NCBI GenBank assembly: GCA_903932145.1
Contig: CAIZFE010000076.1
Coordinates: 48,500 to 112,499 of the forward strand
From: an uncultured Rhodopila sp.
GTDB taxonomy: Bacteria; Pseudomonadota; Alphaproteobacteria; Acetobacterales; Acetobacteraceae
Length of the DNA stretch: 64,000 nt
Direction of reading: 5' to 3'
The notes below the pieces were generated by a model. It saw only the letters and a list, made by a program, of their open reading frames with translations. It searched no databases and had not been told where the DNA came from. The position numbers and the translations under genes are program-made. Shown one piece after another: positions 25,956 through 34,847 of the stretch. Each line of letters begins with the position of its first letter. Position 1 is the stretch's first letter.

Positions 25956-26628
25956 GGAGTCTGTATCCCGCGCCGCGTACCGTATGGATCATTGTTTCTG
26001 AACCCTCGGAATCGAGCTTTCGTCGTAATTTACTGATGTGCATGTCGATCACGTTGGTCGGTTCGACGGAGCGATAGTTCCAGACCTCCTCAAACAGCAT
26101 CGTACGGGTCACAACCTGATCGACATGCCGCATCAGGAATTCGAGCAGCAGAAACTCGCGGGGCAGCAACTCGATCAACCGACCGGCGTGACGAACCGTA
26201 TGTGTCAGCAGATCCATTTCCAACTTGCCGGCGCGCAGCATCGTCTCGCGGGGCTGCGGCGCGGACTGACGGCGCAGCAGGACATCCAACCGCGCGGTCA
26301 GTTCGAGAAAATCGAACGGCTTGGTGAGATAGTCATCGCCACCGGCGCGCAAACCGCGCACGCGTTCATCCACCGCGGACAGCGCGCTGAGGATTAACAC
26401 CGGGGCGTCCATGCCCGCCGCGCGCAAGGTTGACAGCACGCCCAGGCCGTCGATGCCGTTCGGCAACATGCGATCCAGCACAATCGCGTCGTAGGTTTCG
26501 GCCGCCGCCTTCAACAGGCCTTCTCGGCCGGTCGCGGCGTGATCAACGGCGAAACCGTGGTCATTCAGCGCGGCGGTGATTTCAGCCGCCGTCTGCCGGT
26601 CGTCTTCAACCACCAGCACATGGGTCAT
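25942..26628 (-). CDS. OmpR-family response regulator
   Basis: A 228-residue DNA-binding regulator. The receiver has acidic pocket residues Glu8/Asp9/Asp10, phospho-acceptor Asp52 (IVLDRMLP) and the lysine in TKPFD. The C-terminal winged helix has LLPREFLLLEFLMRHVDQVVTR and NVIDMHISKLRRKLD. It is upstream of and overlapping the kinase gene. It diverges from a second OmpR-type regulator across 100 bp, and the two may cross-regulate. Confidence 0.93.
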   Translation of the reverse strand: MTHVLVVEDDRQTAAEITAALNDHGFAVDHAATGREGLLKAAAETYDAIVLDRMLPNGIDGLGVLSTLRAAGMDAPVLILSALSAVDERVRGLRAGGDDYLTKPFDFLELTARLDVLLRRQSAPQPRETMLRAGKLEMDLLTHTVRHAGRLIELLPREFLLLEFLMRHVDQVVTRTMLFEEVWNYRSVEPTNVIDMHISKLRRKLDSEGSETMIHTVRGAGYRLHAPE

Positions 26629-26728
26629 AACTTACATCCTCTGGGGAACATCCTCCCGCATCCCTATGTGGTCCTTCAGGCACCAAGCCGCCTTCGCCCG
26701 AGGATGAACATTCTGTAATGGAGATCAG

Positions 26729-27424
26729 GTGCGCCTGCTTTTAGTGGAGGATGACGACCGAGCCGGATCCTATCTGGCGCGTGGCCTGACCGAGAGTGGC
26801 CATGTCGTCGATCGTGCCGCCGATGGCGAGTTGGGGCTGGCCCTGGCATCGGAGGGCATTTACGACGCGCTGATCGTCGATCGGCGGCTGCCTGTCCTGG
26901 ATGGCCTGACGCTGATCCGGCGTTTGCGGCAGCATGACACACTGACGCCGATCCTGGTGTTGAGCGCCATCGGCGCCACCGCTGACCGGATCGAAGGCAT
27001 GCAGGCCGGTTGCGACGACTATCTGGCCAAACCCTATGCGTTTGCCGAGGTGTTGGCTCGGCTGGAGGCCATGGTGCGCCGAACGGATCGGGTGCGGCGG
27101 TCTTCGGTGCTTCAGGTCGGCGATCTGACGGTTGATACGATGGCGCGCCGAGCGTCGCGGGCCGGCAAGGACATCCGCCTGCAACAGCGGGAGTTTGTTC
27201 TGCTGGACTATCTGGTGCGCCACGCCGGCCAGGTGGTCACCCGCTCCATGCTGCTGGAGGCTGCCTGGACCTATGACTTCGAGCCACGTGGCAACATCAT
27301 CGACATGCATATTCACCGGCTACGGCAGAAGATCGACGAAGGGTTCGGCTCCAGGCTGCTGCTGACCATACCGGGCGCCGGATACATGATCCGCGAGCCG
27401 GCCGAACCGCCTCGTGGACCATAA
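26729..27424 (+). CDS. OmpR-family response regulator without adjacent kinase
   Basis: A 231-residue regulator with receiver residues Glu7/Asp8/Asp9, phospho-acceptor Asp51 (LIVDRRLP) and Lys in LAKPYAF, then a winged helix with LQQREFVLLDYLVRHAGQVV and NIIDMHIHRLRQKID. The start is GTG 26729 with GGAG upstream. It has no kinase of its own in this window and is divergent from the kinase-regulator pair, with which it shares strong similarity in the output domain, so duplication is plausible. Confidence 0.92.
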   Translation: MRLLLVEDDDRAGSYLARGLTESGHVVDRAADGELGLALASEGIYDALIVDRRLPVLDGLTLIRRLRQHDTLTPILVLSAIGATADRIEGMQAGCDDYLAKPYAFAEVLARLEAMVRRTDRVRRSSVLQVGDLTVDTMARRASRAGKDIRLQQREFVLLDYLVRHAGQVVTRSMLLEAAWTYDFEPRGNIIDMHIHRLRQKIDEGFGSRLLLTIPGAGYMIREPAEPPRGP

Positions 27425-27524
27425 ATTCGAATTTATCGTCGGGCGAAGCCGAACCTACGACGGCTGGAGCATCTTGGCGTTGTTCTGAACGGACATCCCG
27501 TCAGACGAGAGATGGAGATCTTTC

Positions 27525-27680
27525 ATGAGAAACCTCGTTCTTGCCGCGTTTGCGGCGCTCAGCCTGACCGCCGCCATCGTTCCGATGGCTCAGGCCGCGC
27601 AATACCAAAACCAGTCGCAGGGTTCTGCCCAAGGCGGAGAAGCCAATAACGGACCGAGTGAAATGGGCGGCGGCGGCTAA
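27525..27680 (+). CDS. Tiny secreted Gln/Gly/Asn-rich protein
   Basis: A 51-residue protein read directly from the sequence: signal peptide ending MAQAA, then a short tail with QYQNQSQGSAQGG and a GGGG end. GGAG lies 7 nt before the ATG, and a good terminator follows, so a real transcript is likely. The tail composition resembles that of 36738-37127. Function unknown. Confidence 0.65.
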   Translation: MRNLVLAAFAALSLTAAIVPMAQAAQYQNQSQGSAQGGEANNGPSEMGGGG

Positions 27681-27707
27681 CTAGTCTCCAATGGGAGTGA
27701 CGCAAGG

Positions 27708-27735
27708 GCCGGGGCATTCCCCGGCTTTTCGTTTT
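27708..27735 (+). terminator. Rho-independent terminator
   Basis: A 7-bp stem (GCCGGGG 27708-27714 with 27719-27725), a CATT loop, then TTTTCGTTTTT. It ends the tiny secreted protein gene. Confidence 0.85.
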
Positions 27736-27758
27736 TGAGGGTGCCCTGACGGTTCAGC

Positions 27759-27786
27759 AAAAAAAACCGGCCGCATCAGCGGCCGG
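27759..27786 (-). terminator. Rho-independent terminator, minus strand
   Basis: Read on the minus strand: CCGGCCGC, loop TGAT, GCGGCCGG, then eight T. It lies 124 bp beyond the stop of the effector-binding-domain gene and is its likely end. Confidence 0.85.
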
Positions 27787-27910
27787 GTCAGTTTGGCATC
27801 AGGGGAGGAAACGCCACCGCGTCAACCCGAGAGGCAACGAGCGGCGGAGAGCACTTTGACGCGGACATCGCCTTTCGTCTGTGACCTGGTTCACATCCGC
27901 TGGCGGTTTA

Positions 27911-28411
27911 TCATTCCTGGTTCGCCTTATCCTTGATCGGTATCCAGATCTCGAACCCGCCTGTGCCCGTCCGAGCATCGAACCGTTCGTCATAACGCTC
28001 GAACGGTGCGGCCGGCGCGTTCTGGTAGTCCGATGCGGGCAGCCAATCGTTGAAGATGGCCATGAATGTGCCGCGTACCGTGGAGATATGGTCGGTGTGG
28101 GTGAAAACCGCGTAGCGCTGTTCGGCGAGCGGTATCCTGGCAAATTCGGCGGGCAGGGCGGCGAAGTCGGCGACCTCGACGCCAGCGATATAATCGAAGC
28201 CGCCGGCGTCGTCGGGGTTGAAGCAGACGCCATAGGCGACGTGACCAACCTGACCCGGAACGGTCCCGATATGCGGGTCAAACCGTCGCCATAGCGCGGG
28301 CAGCTCGCTCAGGTCCGCGAATGTGAAGTGGCAGCCAAGACCGGCGATCAGCAAGCCACGGCCGGTTTCGATCCGTGGCGGATTCAGGGGTGTGTGCGGT
28401 GTTTCATTCAT
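27911..28411 (-). CDS. GyrI-like / AraC-type effector-binding domain protein
   Basis: A 166-residue stand-alone small-molecule-binding domain. Typical features are the opening GRGLLIAGLGCHFTFAD, HVAYGVCFNPDD, FDYIAGVEV and the C-terminal FEIWIPIKDK. Such proteins bind hydrophobic or cationic compounds and have no DNA-binding part; related GyrI inhibits gyrase, but most members have no defined role. It is monocistronic, with a terminator downstream. Confidence 0.82.
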   Translation of the reverse strand: MNETPHTPLNPPRIETGRGLLIAGLGCHFTFADLSELPALWRRFDPHIGTVPGQVGHVAYGVCFNPDDAGGFDYIAGVEVADFAALPAEFARIPLAEQRYAVFTHTDHISTVRGTFMAIFNDWLPASDYQNAPAAPFERYDERFDARTGTGGFEIWIPIKDKANQE

Positions 28412-28454
28412 CGTGACTTGTTCCGTCAGGAGAAGGTTTTCCAGTATAATTCCT

Positions 28455-28495
28455 GGCCCACCTGTCGCGGCACCGTCAAGGCACCCGGGACGATC
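28455..28495. repeat. Partial family A repeat
   Basis: CCACCTGTCGCGGCACCGTC (within 28459-28480) matches the core of the dispersed palindrome but only part of one arm is present. It lies between the effector-binding gene and the end of the nucleoside permease gene. Confidence 0.5.
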
Positions 28496-28513
28496 GGGGC
28501 GGAAGCCGGCCGT

Positions 28514-29758
28514 TCAGCCGATAAAGGCGCCGGCCACCGCTCCACTCATGCAGGTCGCCAGTGTCCCGGACAGGATGGTTCGCGGTCCCAGCGCCACAAT
28601 TTCGGCCCGCCGAGCAGGGACCATGGCACCGAGGCCTCCGATCATGATGCCGAGACTGCCGAAATTGGCGAAGCCGCATAACGCATAGGTCAGGATCATC
28701 CGGCTGCGGGGCGAGAACGTGTCCGGCGGCAGTTGCGAGAAATTCAGGTAGGCTACGAACTCGTTCAGCACGGTCTTTGTCGCCATCAGCATCGATGCGG
28801 TGCCGGTTTCGGCCCACGGCACGCCGATCAGCCACATGACCGGGCGGAAGGGCAGGGCGAACAGGCGTTGCAAAGTCACCGCGGCGCCGTCCCAGGCCGG
28901 CAACAAACCCAGCGCCATGTTCGCCAGCGTCACCAGCGCGACCGTCACCAGTAGCACCGCGATGATCGAGGCGAGGATCGGCACTCCATCCATCGTGCCT
29001 TTCACGATTGCGTCGAGGCTGCTGTGGGGCGGGTCCTCGATGTCCAGCCGCCCCTCGGGCCGGTCGGAGGCTTCGAACGGCACCATCAGCGCCGCCACGG
29101 CCAGCCCGGCCGGTGTGCTGATGACAGACGCGATCAGGATGTTGGCCAATGCGTTGGGAACGAACGGCGACAGAAACGAGGCGTAGATGATCATCACCGT
29201 TCCCGCGACTCCCGCCATGCCGCAGGTCATCAGCGCAAACAACTCGCCGCGCTGCATGCGCATCAAATACGGGCGGACCAGTAACGGTGCCTCCACCATG
29301 CCGACGAATACATGCACCGCCGCGCCCAGCGCCAAAGGCCCGGAGATCCCCATGGATCGCCGCAGTAACAAGGCGAACCCGGCGGTGATCCGTTGCAGCA
29401 CGCCCCAATAGAACAGCAGCGACGCCAAAGCGCTGATTGTCAGCACCAAAGGCAGCGCCTGGAACGCGAGAATAAAACTGGCGCCCGGCTGCGTTTCGGC
29501 GAACGCAAGCGGGCCACCGCCGAGATAGCCGAACACGAACTGAGTGCCCGTCAGCGTCGCCGCATGCAGCGCATTCGCCGCATCGTTCAGCCAGACCATC
29601 GCTCGGTCTGCCCTGGGGATGCCGATCAGCAGCACCGCGAACGCAAGCTGCAAACCGACTCCGGCGATCACCGTGCGCCATGGGATGCGGCGCCGGTCCT
29701 CGCTGCACAGAAACGCCAGCAGCAGCAAGGAGCCGAGGCCTAAACCCGCGTGAAACAT
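28514..29758 (-). CDS. CNT-family nucleoside permease (NupC-like)
   Basis: A 414-residue inner-membrane symporter. The family hallmark TKTVLNEFVAYLNFS (the NEFVAY signature) is clear, with many hydrophobic spans and GAAVHVFVGMVEAPLLVRPYL. Members import nucleosides with H+ or Na+. The start is ATG 29758, which shares one base with the stop of the upstream ThDP enzyme gene (TGATG), so translation is coupled; the frame extends further upstream but only through that gene. Coupling to a ThDP enzyme is unusual, since known CNT partners are nucleoside catabolic enzymes. Confidence 0.9.
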   Translation of the reverse strand: MFHAGLGLGSLLLLAFLCSEDRRRIPWRTVIAGVGLQLAFAVLLIGIPRADRAMVWLNDAANALHAATLTGTQFVFGYLGGGPLAFAETQPGASFILAFQALPLVLTISALASLLFYWGVLQRITAGFALLLRRSMGISGPLALGAAVHVFVGMVEAPLLVRPYLMRMQRGELFALMTCGMAGVAGTVMIIYASFLSPFVPNALANILIASVISTPAGLAVAALMVPFEASDRPEGRLDIEDPPHSSLDAIVKGTMDGVPILASIIAVLLVTVALVTLANMALGLLPAWDGAAVTLQRLFALPFRPVMWLIGVPWAETGTASMLMATKTVLNEFVAYLNFSQLPPDTFSPRSRMILTYALCGFANFGSLGIMIGGLGAMVPARRAEIVALGPRTILSGTLATCMSGAVAGAFIG

Positions 29759-31416
29759 CAGCCGGCCGGCTTGATGTTGAACGGATAGTAGGGCGGGAAT
29801 TCGCCCACCGCCGTCATATCGACTTCCACCATCGTTAGCCCCTTGATCGCCAATGCCTTGGCGACTGTATCGCCAAACGTATCGGCGGACGAGCAGCGAA
29901 AGTATGGAATCTCCGATATTCCGGCCAGTTTTTCGAGATCGGGACTTTCGAGATCGGCGTAGAAACGGCGGCCCTGGGCGGTTGCGTCCTGGATGCGCTT
30001 GATCACGCCATAACCGCGATCGTTCATCACGATCACGGTCATATCGAGATCTTCCTGAACGGCGGTCCACAGTTCCCCGACATTCAGGAAGAAGCCGCCG
30101 TCGCCTGTCATGACAACCGTCTTGCGATCCCCCGCCGCCGCCGCGGCGCCGATCCCCAGGCAAAGCCCCTGACCGATGCCGGCGCCGACCGGGTAAACAT
30201 TCAGGTTGGGTGCATTCAGCGGGAATATGCGATTGCCCCAGGTCGTGTTGTTCTGGGTTACATCGCGTGCCCAAATCGCGTCGCTCGGCATCACTGCGCG
30301 CAGTTGCGCACTGAACGTGCCGTAAACCCCGAGTGTCTCGATAAACGCGCGCTGCGAGGCGCGTTTGAGTCTGGCGAATTCCACCATATAGCCGCCGACG
30401 GCCTTAAACCGGCCCTCGATGCGGCTGACCAGTCCATTCAGCGTGGCTTCGGCATCGCCGCAAACGAAATACTGATTCGCGTAGGTCCGGCCGTTGGCCA
30501 CCGGATCGGAATCGATCTGGATGATATTGGCCGGCAATTGCACCTGGAAGTCGTTCGTTTCATGGCCGCGCAGGCGGCAGCCGACCACCAGGCACAGATC
30601 CACGTTCTTGTAGAAATCGGTAATGTTCGGCATGCCGCTGCCTGTCAGTCCACCCAGGTTCCGCGGGTGATCCTCCGGCACCGTGCCGCGTCCGTTGAAG
30701 CTGGACACCATGCCGAAACCCATATCGAGCAATTTTACGGCCGCACTGCCGGCGTTTTTCGCGCCGTTGCCCAGCCACAACATCGGCCGTTTCGATGCCA
30801 TCACGCGGGCGGCGAGTTCGTCCAGTTCGCTGTCTGTCGGCACCCGCGGCGGCGCCAGCGGCAGCACGAAATTATCCAGCGTGGCCGGCCGGTCGAGTTT
30901 GGCGCGTTGCAGGTCGATCGGCACCTCGACGCTGACCGGTCCCATCGGCGCGGTCATGGCCAAAACGGCCGCCTGCGTCAGCACGCCGAGGGCGTTCTGG
31001 GCGGAGCGAATCCGGAAGGCGCCTTTGCAGACCGACGCCATCATCCCGAGCTGATCGACCGGGTCATGCACCGCGCCCATGCCGCGATCGACAAATTTGG
31101 TCGAAGTCTGGCCGGTGATGTGCAGCACGGGCGAGCCGGCGAACCGGGCCTCGATCAAGCCGCCGATGGTGTTGGCGGCGCCGGGGCCGGTGGAGGAAAA
31201 AATCACGCCCAGGCCTTGCGAGACCCGGGCATAGCCGTCGGCCATGTGGGCCCCGCCGAGCTCGCCGCGCGCCATCATGAAGCGGATGCTGTTGCGGCGG
31301 CCGATCGCGTCCAGCATCGGAATGTTATGCACGGACGCGATGCCGAATACGGTGCTGACACCGCAGGCGGACAGGAATTCGGCGACGAGATCGCCTACGG
31401 TGTAGTCGCTGGCCAT
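29758..31416 (-). CDS. Thiamine-diphosphate enzyme (acetolactate synthase-like family)
   Basis: A 552-residue member of the POX/ALS/BFD superfamily. The N-terminal PYR domain has the activating Glu in ARGELGGAHMADGYAR, the central domain lies around PMLWLGNGAKN, and the C-terminal PP domain has the ThDP motif GDGGFFLNVGELWTA ending at NDRGYG. Known relatives decarboxylate or ligate 2-oxo acids (acetolactate synthase, benzoylformate or oxalyl-CoA decarboxylase). The substrate cannot be told from the sequence. It is the first gene of a two-gene operon with a CNT permease. Confidence 0.88.
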   Translation of the reverse strand: MASDYTVGDLVAEFLSACGVSTVFGIASVHNIPMLDAIGRRNSIRFMMARGELGGAHMADGYARVSQGLGVIFSSTGPGAANTIGGLIEARFAGSPVLHITGQTSTKFVDRGMGAVHDPVDQLGMMASVCKGAFRIRSAQNALGVLTQAAVLAMTAPMGPVSVEVPIDLQRAKLDRPATLDNFVLPLAPPRVPTDSELDELAARVMASKRPMLWLGNGAKNAGSAAVKLLDMGFGMVSSFNGRGTVPEDHPRNLGGLTGSGMPNITDFYKNVDLCLVVGCRLRGHETNDFQVQLPANIIQIDSDPVANGRTYANQYFVCGDAEATLNGLVSRIEGRFKAVGGYMVEFARLKRASQRAFIETLGVYGTFSAQLRAVMPSDAIWARDVTQNNTTWGNRIFPLNAPNLNVYPVGAGIGQGLCLGIGAAAAAGDRKTVVMTGDGGFFLNVGELWTAVQEDLDMTVIVMNDRGYGVIKRIQDATAQGRRFYADLESPDLEKLAGISEIPYFRCSSADTFGDTVAKALAIKGLTMVEVDMTAVGEFPPYYPFNIKPAG

Positions 31417-32027
31417 GTGACGGATTTCCCCTGTGATGTGGCCGGAACGGTGGGACAGGTGCCGCGTCGGGTCAATGGTGGCGGGATCGGGGGCAGGGCT
31501 ATCGCATTTGGGAGTTCAATCCTGCCGGGGATCGTGTCCCGGGGGCCACTTGCCGCGAGGCGTGCTCCACCCAGGAGCGTTGTGTCGCGATCAACAAGCA
31601 ATCAAGTAATGAAGAATCAATGATATCAACGATGGCAAATGATGATGGGGCACTGCTGGCCGTTCGTGCGCCGGACTGATCGCAGGCATTCGAACCTTGG
31701 CTACGCAGCCGGTCGCCCTGAATTTTATCATTTGCCATCCTTGATATCATTGACTCTTTGACCGGTAGGTCTCCCAGGGGCCTTACCGACACCGCGCGCG
31801 CCGGGGCCGTATCCACCGAGGTGCGGTTGCCCGCTCCGTAGCGAGATAAGACCGAATCAGTTGTCCGGTCTCGATTTGCCGGCAAAAGCGTTCCGGTTGG
31901 GTGGAGGCGCGCTCATCCGCCTTCAAAAAATGCCTGCTTCGGCCGCTTCATAAGGTGCCGTCGCCGGACCAGCATTTGAAATGCAATTGCCCTGGATCGG
32001 TGGGCGCGCGGGGCACGCACGTCAGGG
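31417..32027. other. Long spacer carrying an inverted-repeat element
   Basis: About 610 bp without a supported gene. Its main content is the 137-bp element at 31617-31753, listed separately. The flanks hold only short frames with no ribosome site. Confidence 0.5.
31617..31753. repeat. 137-bp element with 27-bp inverted ends
   Basis: The left arm 31617-31643 begins TCAATGATATCAACGATGGC; the reverse complement of 31727-31753 matches it at 26 of 27 positions. The 83-bp centre has no ORF. Both arms are AT-rich against the flanks. No clear target duplication is seen. It may be a small non-autonomous transposable element or a regulatory stem. Confidence 0.75.
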
Positions 32028-32053
32028 TTGACATTGTCTAACTATTGTGTTAG
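32028..32053 (+). promoter_or_regulatory. Promoter/operator conserved with the paralog at 52710-52734
   Basis: TTGACA (32028-32033) is followed after 4 bp by CTAACTATTGTGTTAG (32038-32053), a CTAAC/GTTAG inverted repeat with a 6-bp centre. The same arrangement, TTGACA-N4-ATAACTATAATGTTAG, precedes the paralogous gene ending at 51871. Conservation outside the coding region points to a shared operator. Confidence 0.6.
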
Positions 32054-32063
32054 TCCAAGAAAC

Positions 32064-32903
32064 ATGGAGCACACGGCGTCCACCTTGACCCGGCCTGTCT
32101 CGCCCGATCCCACACCGGATCGGACCGGCGAACCCGTGGCCGCCGCCACCATACCGCAACGTCTTGCCGCCCTGTTGAATGTGGTCCGAGTCCTGCTCGG
32201 TCACGGCCGCCGGCTTGTTGAAACCGTGCCGGAGCGCGCTGCGAACGTGGAATTCGCTGCCCTGGCCGGGGTTTGCGGCACTTATACTCTGGCGACCATT
32301 CTTGCCCGGCTACAGCGCGGTATCCTGCGCGCGATGGCGTTGGAGCGTTATCTGCTCGCCCGCGCCGCAAAGGGCCGCGAGATCGGATTCGTGTATGCGC
32401 GGGAGCGCAGGCCGGCCAAGCCGGCAGCGGAACCGTCCGTTGGGGAGCCGGCTTCTGGAGAGCCGGCAAGCGACGGCCCTGGCGACCGGGACGAGCCAGG
32501 CGATGACGAAAAGGCGCCCAAACGCCCCGCTTTCGATCCGGACGATCTCCGCATCCCCACTCCGGAGGAACTCGATGGCGAGGTGCGCCGCCGGCCGCTC
32601 GGACGGACCATTCTCTCGATCTGCATGGATCTCGCGGTCATTCCGAGTTTCTGCACCGGCCCATTCTGGAACCAGATATTCGACACGCTGAATAATTACG
32701 GCGGCAGTTTCACGACACTGTTTAAAATTCGGGAATATCGCGAGACATCGTTTCAGAAAGAGCGGGACAAGAAACCTGACACCTGGAGCTTTGCCTGGAA
32801 GTTCCCGCCACCGGAGACGGTTCGTCAGGTGCTGGGGTACATGATCGGCGAGGCGGTGATTTCGGACCCGTTCGATCCGCTGCTGGCCACCGCTCCTCCC
32901 TGA
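32064..32903 (+). CDS. Conserved protein of unknown function, paralog 1
   Basis: A 279-residue soluble protein. Domain plan: a disordered N terminus (1-25), a helical region (about 30-112) with LAALLNVVRVLLGHGRRLVE, a charged low-complexity linker (about 115-153), and a conserved C-terminal part (154-279) with AFDPDDLRIPTPEELDGEVR and FCTGPFWNQIFDTLNNYGGS. I do not recognise the family. It is about as long as the copy at 51871-52698, and the C-terminal halves are almost identical while the linkers differ. ATG 32064 follows a promoter shared with that copy. No membrane span or signal peptide. Duplication within the genome is clear. Confidence 0.78.
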   Translation: MEHTASTLTRPVSPDPTPDRTGEPVAAATIPQRLAALLNVVRVLLGHGRRLVETVPERAANVEFAALAGVCGTYTLATILARLQRGILRAMALERYLLARAAKGREIGFVYARERRPAKPAAEPSVGEPASGEPASDGPGDRDEPGDDEKAPKRPAFDPDDLRIPTPEELDGEVRRRPLGRTILSICMDLAVIPSFCTGPFWNQIFDTLNNYGGSFTTLFKIREYRETSFQKERDKKPDTWSFAWKFPPPETVRQVLGYMIGEAVISDPFDPLLATAPP

Positions 32904-33353
32904 CTGTTATCCGTCAAGGTTTGCATCGCACCCTCGGATTCCGGGGGCGCTTGCGCGTGCGTGCGGCCCAACCAGAGCATTGTCGGGACTGGACGCTGCA
33001 TCGGTGATCGTCAGACCGTGACGACGTTTCCCGAAGCTTACCGTGCAAGGCAGCAGTGGCTTCTTTGGAAGCGCATTTTCCAACAGCCCTCGCGCGGTAT
33101 CGCGCTCCGCCGCCACGTCGCCCGGGCTTGGCCAGGTCACCCGGGGCTTTGCTTGGCGTGGCACAGGAAGTCGTGGGTGACCGGGCCACGTCCGGTCATG
33201 ACGAAGAGCAAAAAACCGCGTCCGGGGACTCGGCTTCTCCGCCCGTCGCTTATGTTGATGCCTATGCGGCTCCTCCGGGTCAACGTGCCCTGACGGTGCC
33301 GCGACCGGTGGCCCGGACAAGCCGGGCCATGACGGAAGTGCAATGGCAGTCCA
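32904..33353. other. Spacer with degenerate repeats
   Basis: 450 bp without a supported gene. Besides the family A copy at 33289-33335 it contains broken pieces of similar sequence around 33118-33205 (for example GTGACCGGGCCACGTCCGGT). Confidence 0.45.
33289..33335. repeat. Family A palindromic repeat, half element
   Basis: The reverse complement reads GTCATGGCCCGGCTTGTCCG, then GGCCACCGGTCGCGGCACCG, close to the copy at 13835. It abuts the end of the MFS gene at 33354 and may act in transcription ending. Confidence 0.65.
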
Positions 33354-34652
33354 TCAACGCCGCGCGCGAACCCTCGCCAGGATCGGACGGCCGGCGGTGC
33401 GCGGGGAGACCAGGATGCAGGCCGCGGCGGCCAGCATGAACAGGCTCGCGGCGAGCATCGGTATCTCATAACTGCCCGTCGCATCCCGCAGCACGCCGAC
33501 CATCTGCGGCGCCACGTAGCCCGAGATATTGCCGATCGAATTGATCACCGCGATCCCTCCCGCCGCGGCGGCCGGTCCGAGCCAGGCGGTGGGCAGGTTC
33601 CAGAAGCATGGCAACGACGCGGATATGCCGAAGCCGGCCAGACAGAAGCAACTCATGGCCAGGATCGGGTTCACCGCCAGGGTCAGGCCGGCGCCCAGCA
33701 AGCCGGCGCAGGCCAGCAGGCAGGGCAGGGCGACATGCCAGACTCGTTCCCCGGTGCGGTCGGAATGGCGGGAGAACAAGATCATGCCAAACACGCCGCA
33801 CAGATTTGGTAACGACGACAGGTAGCCGACCGTCTGATCACTGTAGCCCATCGTCTTGATCATCAGCGGCAAGAAGAAGTTCTTTGAATACACGCCGAAG
33901 CCGATCAACAGATATCCCAGGATCAGCATCATCATGGTCGGACTGGCCAGCGACTGCATCAACGTCAGTGAATGACTCGACGACGTGTTCGTCTCGGCGT
34001 CCAGTTGTCCGCGCAACCATATCTGCTGATCGCGGTCCAGCCATGCCGCATCCTCCGGCCGGTCGCGCATCAGGATCGGACAGAGTGCCGCCAACAGGCA
34101 GGCGGGAACGCCCTCGATCAGGAACACCCATTGCCAGCCGGCGTATCCGTGCCACCCGTTCAGCAGCAGAAGATTGCCCGACAGCGGGCCTCCGATCACG
34201 CTGGCGCTGGCCCCGAACGCATAGAAAATGCCCATCGCCCGGCCACGGTGGCGCGACGGAAACCAGCGCGTCATGAACCACGCGACGCCGGGGAAGAAGC
34301 CGGACTCGGCAACACCGAGCAGGAAGCGCATGGCAACGAAGCTGGTGGCGTCGGTGACGAAGGCAGTGCCGGCGGAGCAGACGCCCCACACTACCATGGT
34401 GATGCCCAGCCAACGGCGGGCGCCGAGCCGGGTTAGGATGGTACTGGCGGGAAGCTGGAACAGCACGTAGCTCCAGAAGAACGCCCCGGCGGCGAGGCCG
34501 TACGTCGTCGCCGATAAACCGAGCGCCTTGTTCATGGTCAGCGCGGCGATGGAGATGTTGAAGCGGTCGAGCGCGTTGATCAGGTAGGCGAAGCTGAGGA
34601 AAGGAATCAAACGCCAGGCGACTTTACGCATGACGGTGGTTTCGAGGTCCAT
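33354..34652 (-). CDS. MFS transporter, anion:cation symporter type
   Basis: A 432-residue carrier with 12 predicted spans. The opening FLSFAYLINALDRFNISIAA (Asp and Arg in TM1), the short loop TRLGARRWLGITMVVWG and the RWFPSRHRGRAMGIFYA stretch place it in the ACS subfamily, which takes up organic anions such as phthalate, tartrate or glucarate. Substrate unknown. It lies 195 bp downstream of the alcohol dehydrogenase gene on the same strand, but the spacer holds a repeat, so joint transcription is uncertain. Confidence 0.9.
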   Translation of the reverse strand: MDLETTVMRKVAWRLIPFLSFAYLINALDRFNISIAALTMNKALGLSATTYGLAAGAFFWSYVLFQLPASTILTRLGARRWLGITMVVWGVCSAGTAFVTDATSFVAMRFLLGVAESGFFPGVAWFMTRWFPSRHRGRAMGIFYAFGASASVIGGPLSGNLLLLNGWHGYAGWQWVFLIEGVPACLLAALCPILMRDRPEDAAWLDRDQQIWLRGQLDAETNTSSSHSLTLMQSLASPTMMMLILGYLLIGFGVYSKNFFLPLMIKTMGYSDQTVGYLSSLPNLCGVFGMILFSRHSDRTGERVWHVALPCLLACAGLLGAGLTLAVNPILAMSCFCLAGFGISASLPCFWNLPTAWLGPAAAAGGIAVINSIGNISGYVAPQMVGVLRDATGSYEIPMLAASLFMLAAAACILVSPRTAGRPILARVRARR

Positions 34653-34754
34653 GGTCCGCCCCTCCGAACCGCCTCTGCCGGGCGGTGTGGAGCAAGCCTA
34701 GGACGGGTGAGGAGCAGGATGCCAGAAAATTCCTTGGGGGCTGCGCGGGGGGTA

Positions 34755-34805
34755 CCGTTTCTCCACCGTCACGGACCGGACAAGAGCCGGGCCATGACGG
34801 ATGGA
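34755..34805. repeat. Degenerate family A repeat
   Basis: Contains CGGACCGGACAAGAGCCGGG followed by CCATGACGG, a decayed copy of the palindrome, in the spacer between the MFS and alcohol dehydrogenase genes. Confidence 0.5.
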
Positions 34806-34847
34806 CAGTCATTGCGGGATGCGCCCCTCGGACGCACCACGCCTCCG

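Noticed and set aside
29759..30274. N-terminal extension of the CNT permease frame
   Set aside because: It lies over the ThDP gene in another frame; the permease starts properly at ATG 29758 with a TGATG overlap.
30304..31623. 439-codon open frame on the plus strand
   Set aside because: Antisense of the ThDP enzyme gene; shadow composition and no domain.
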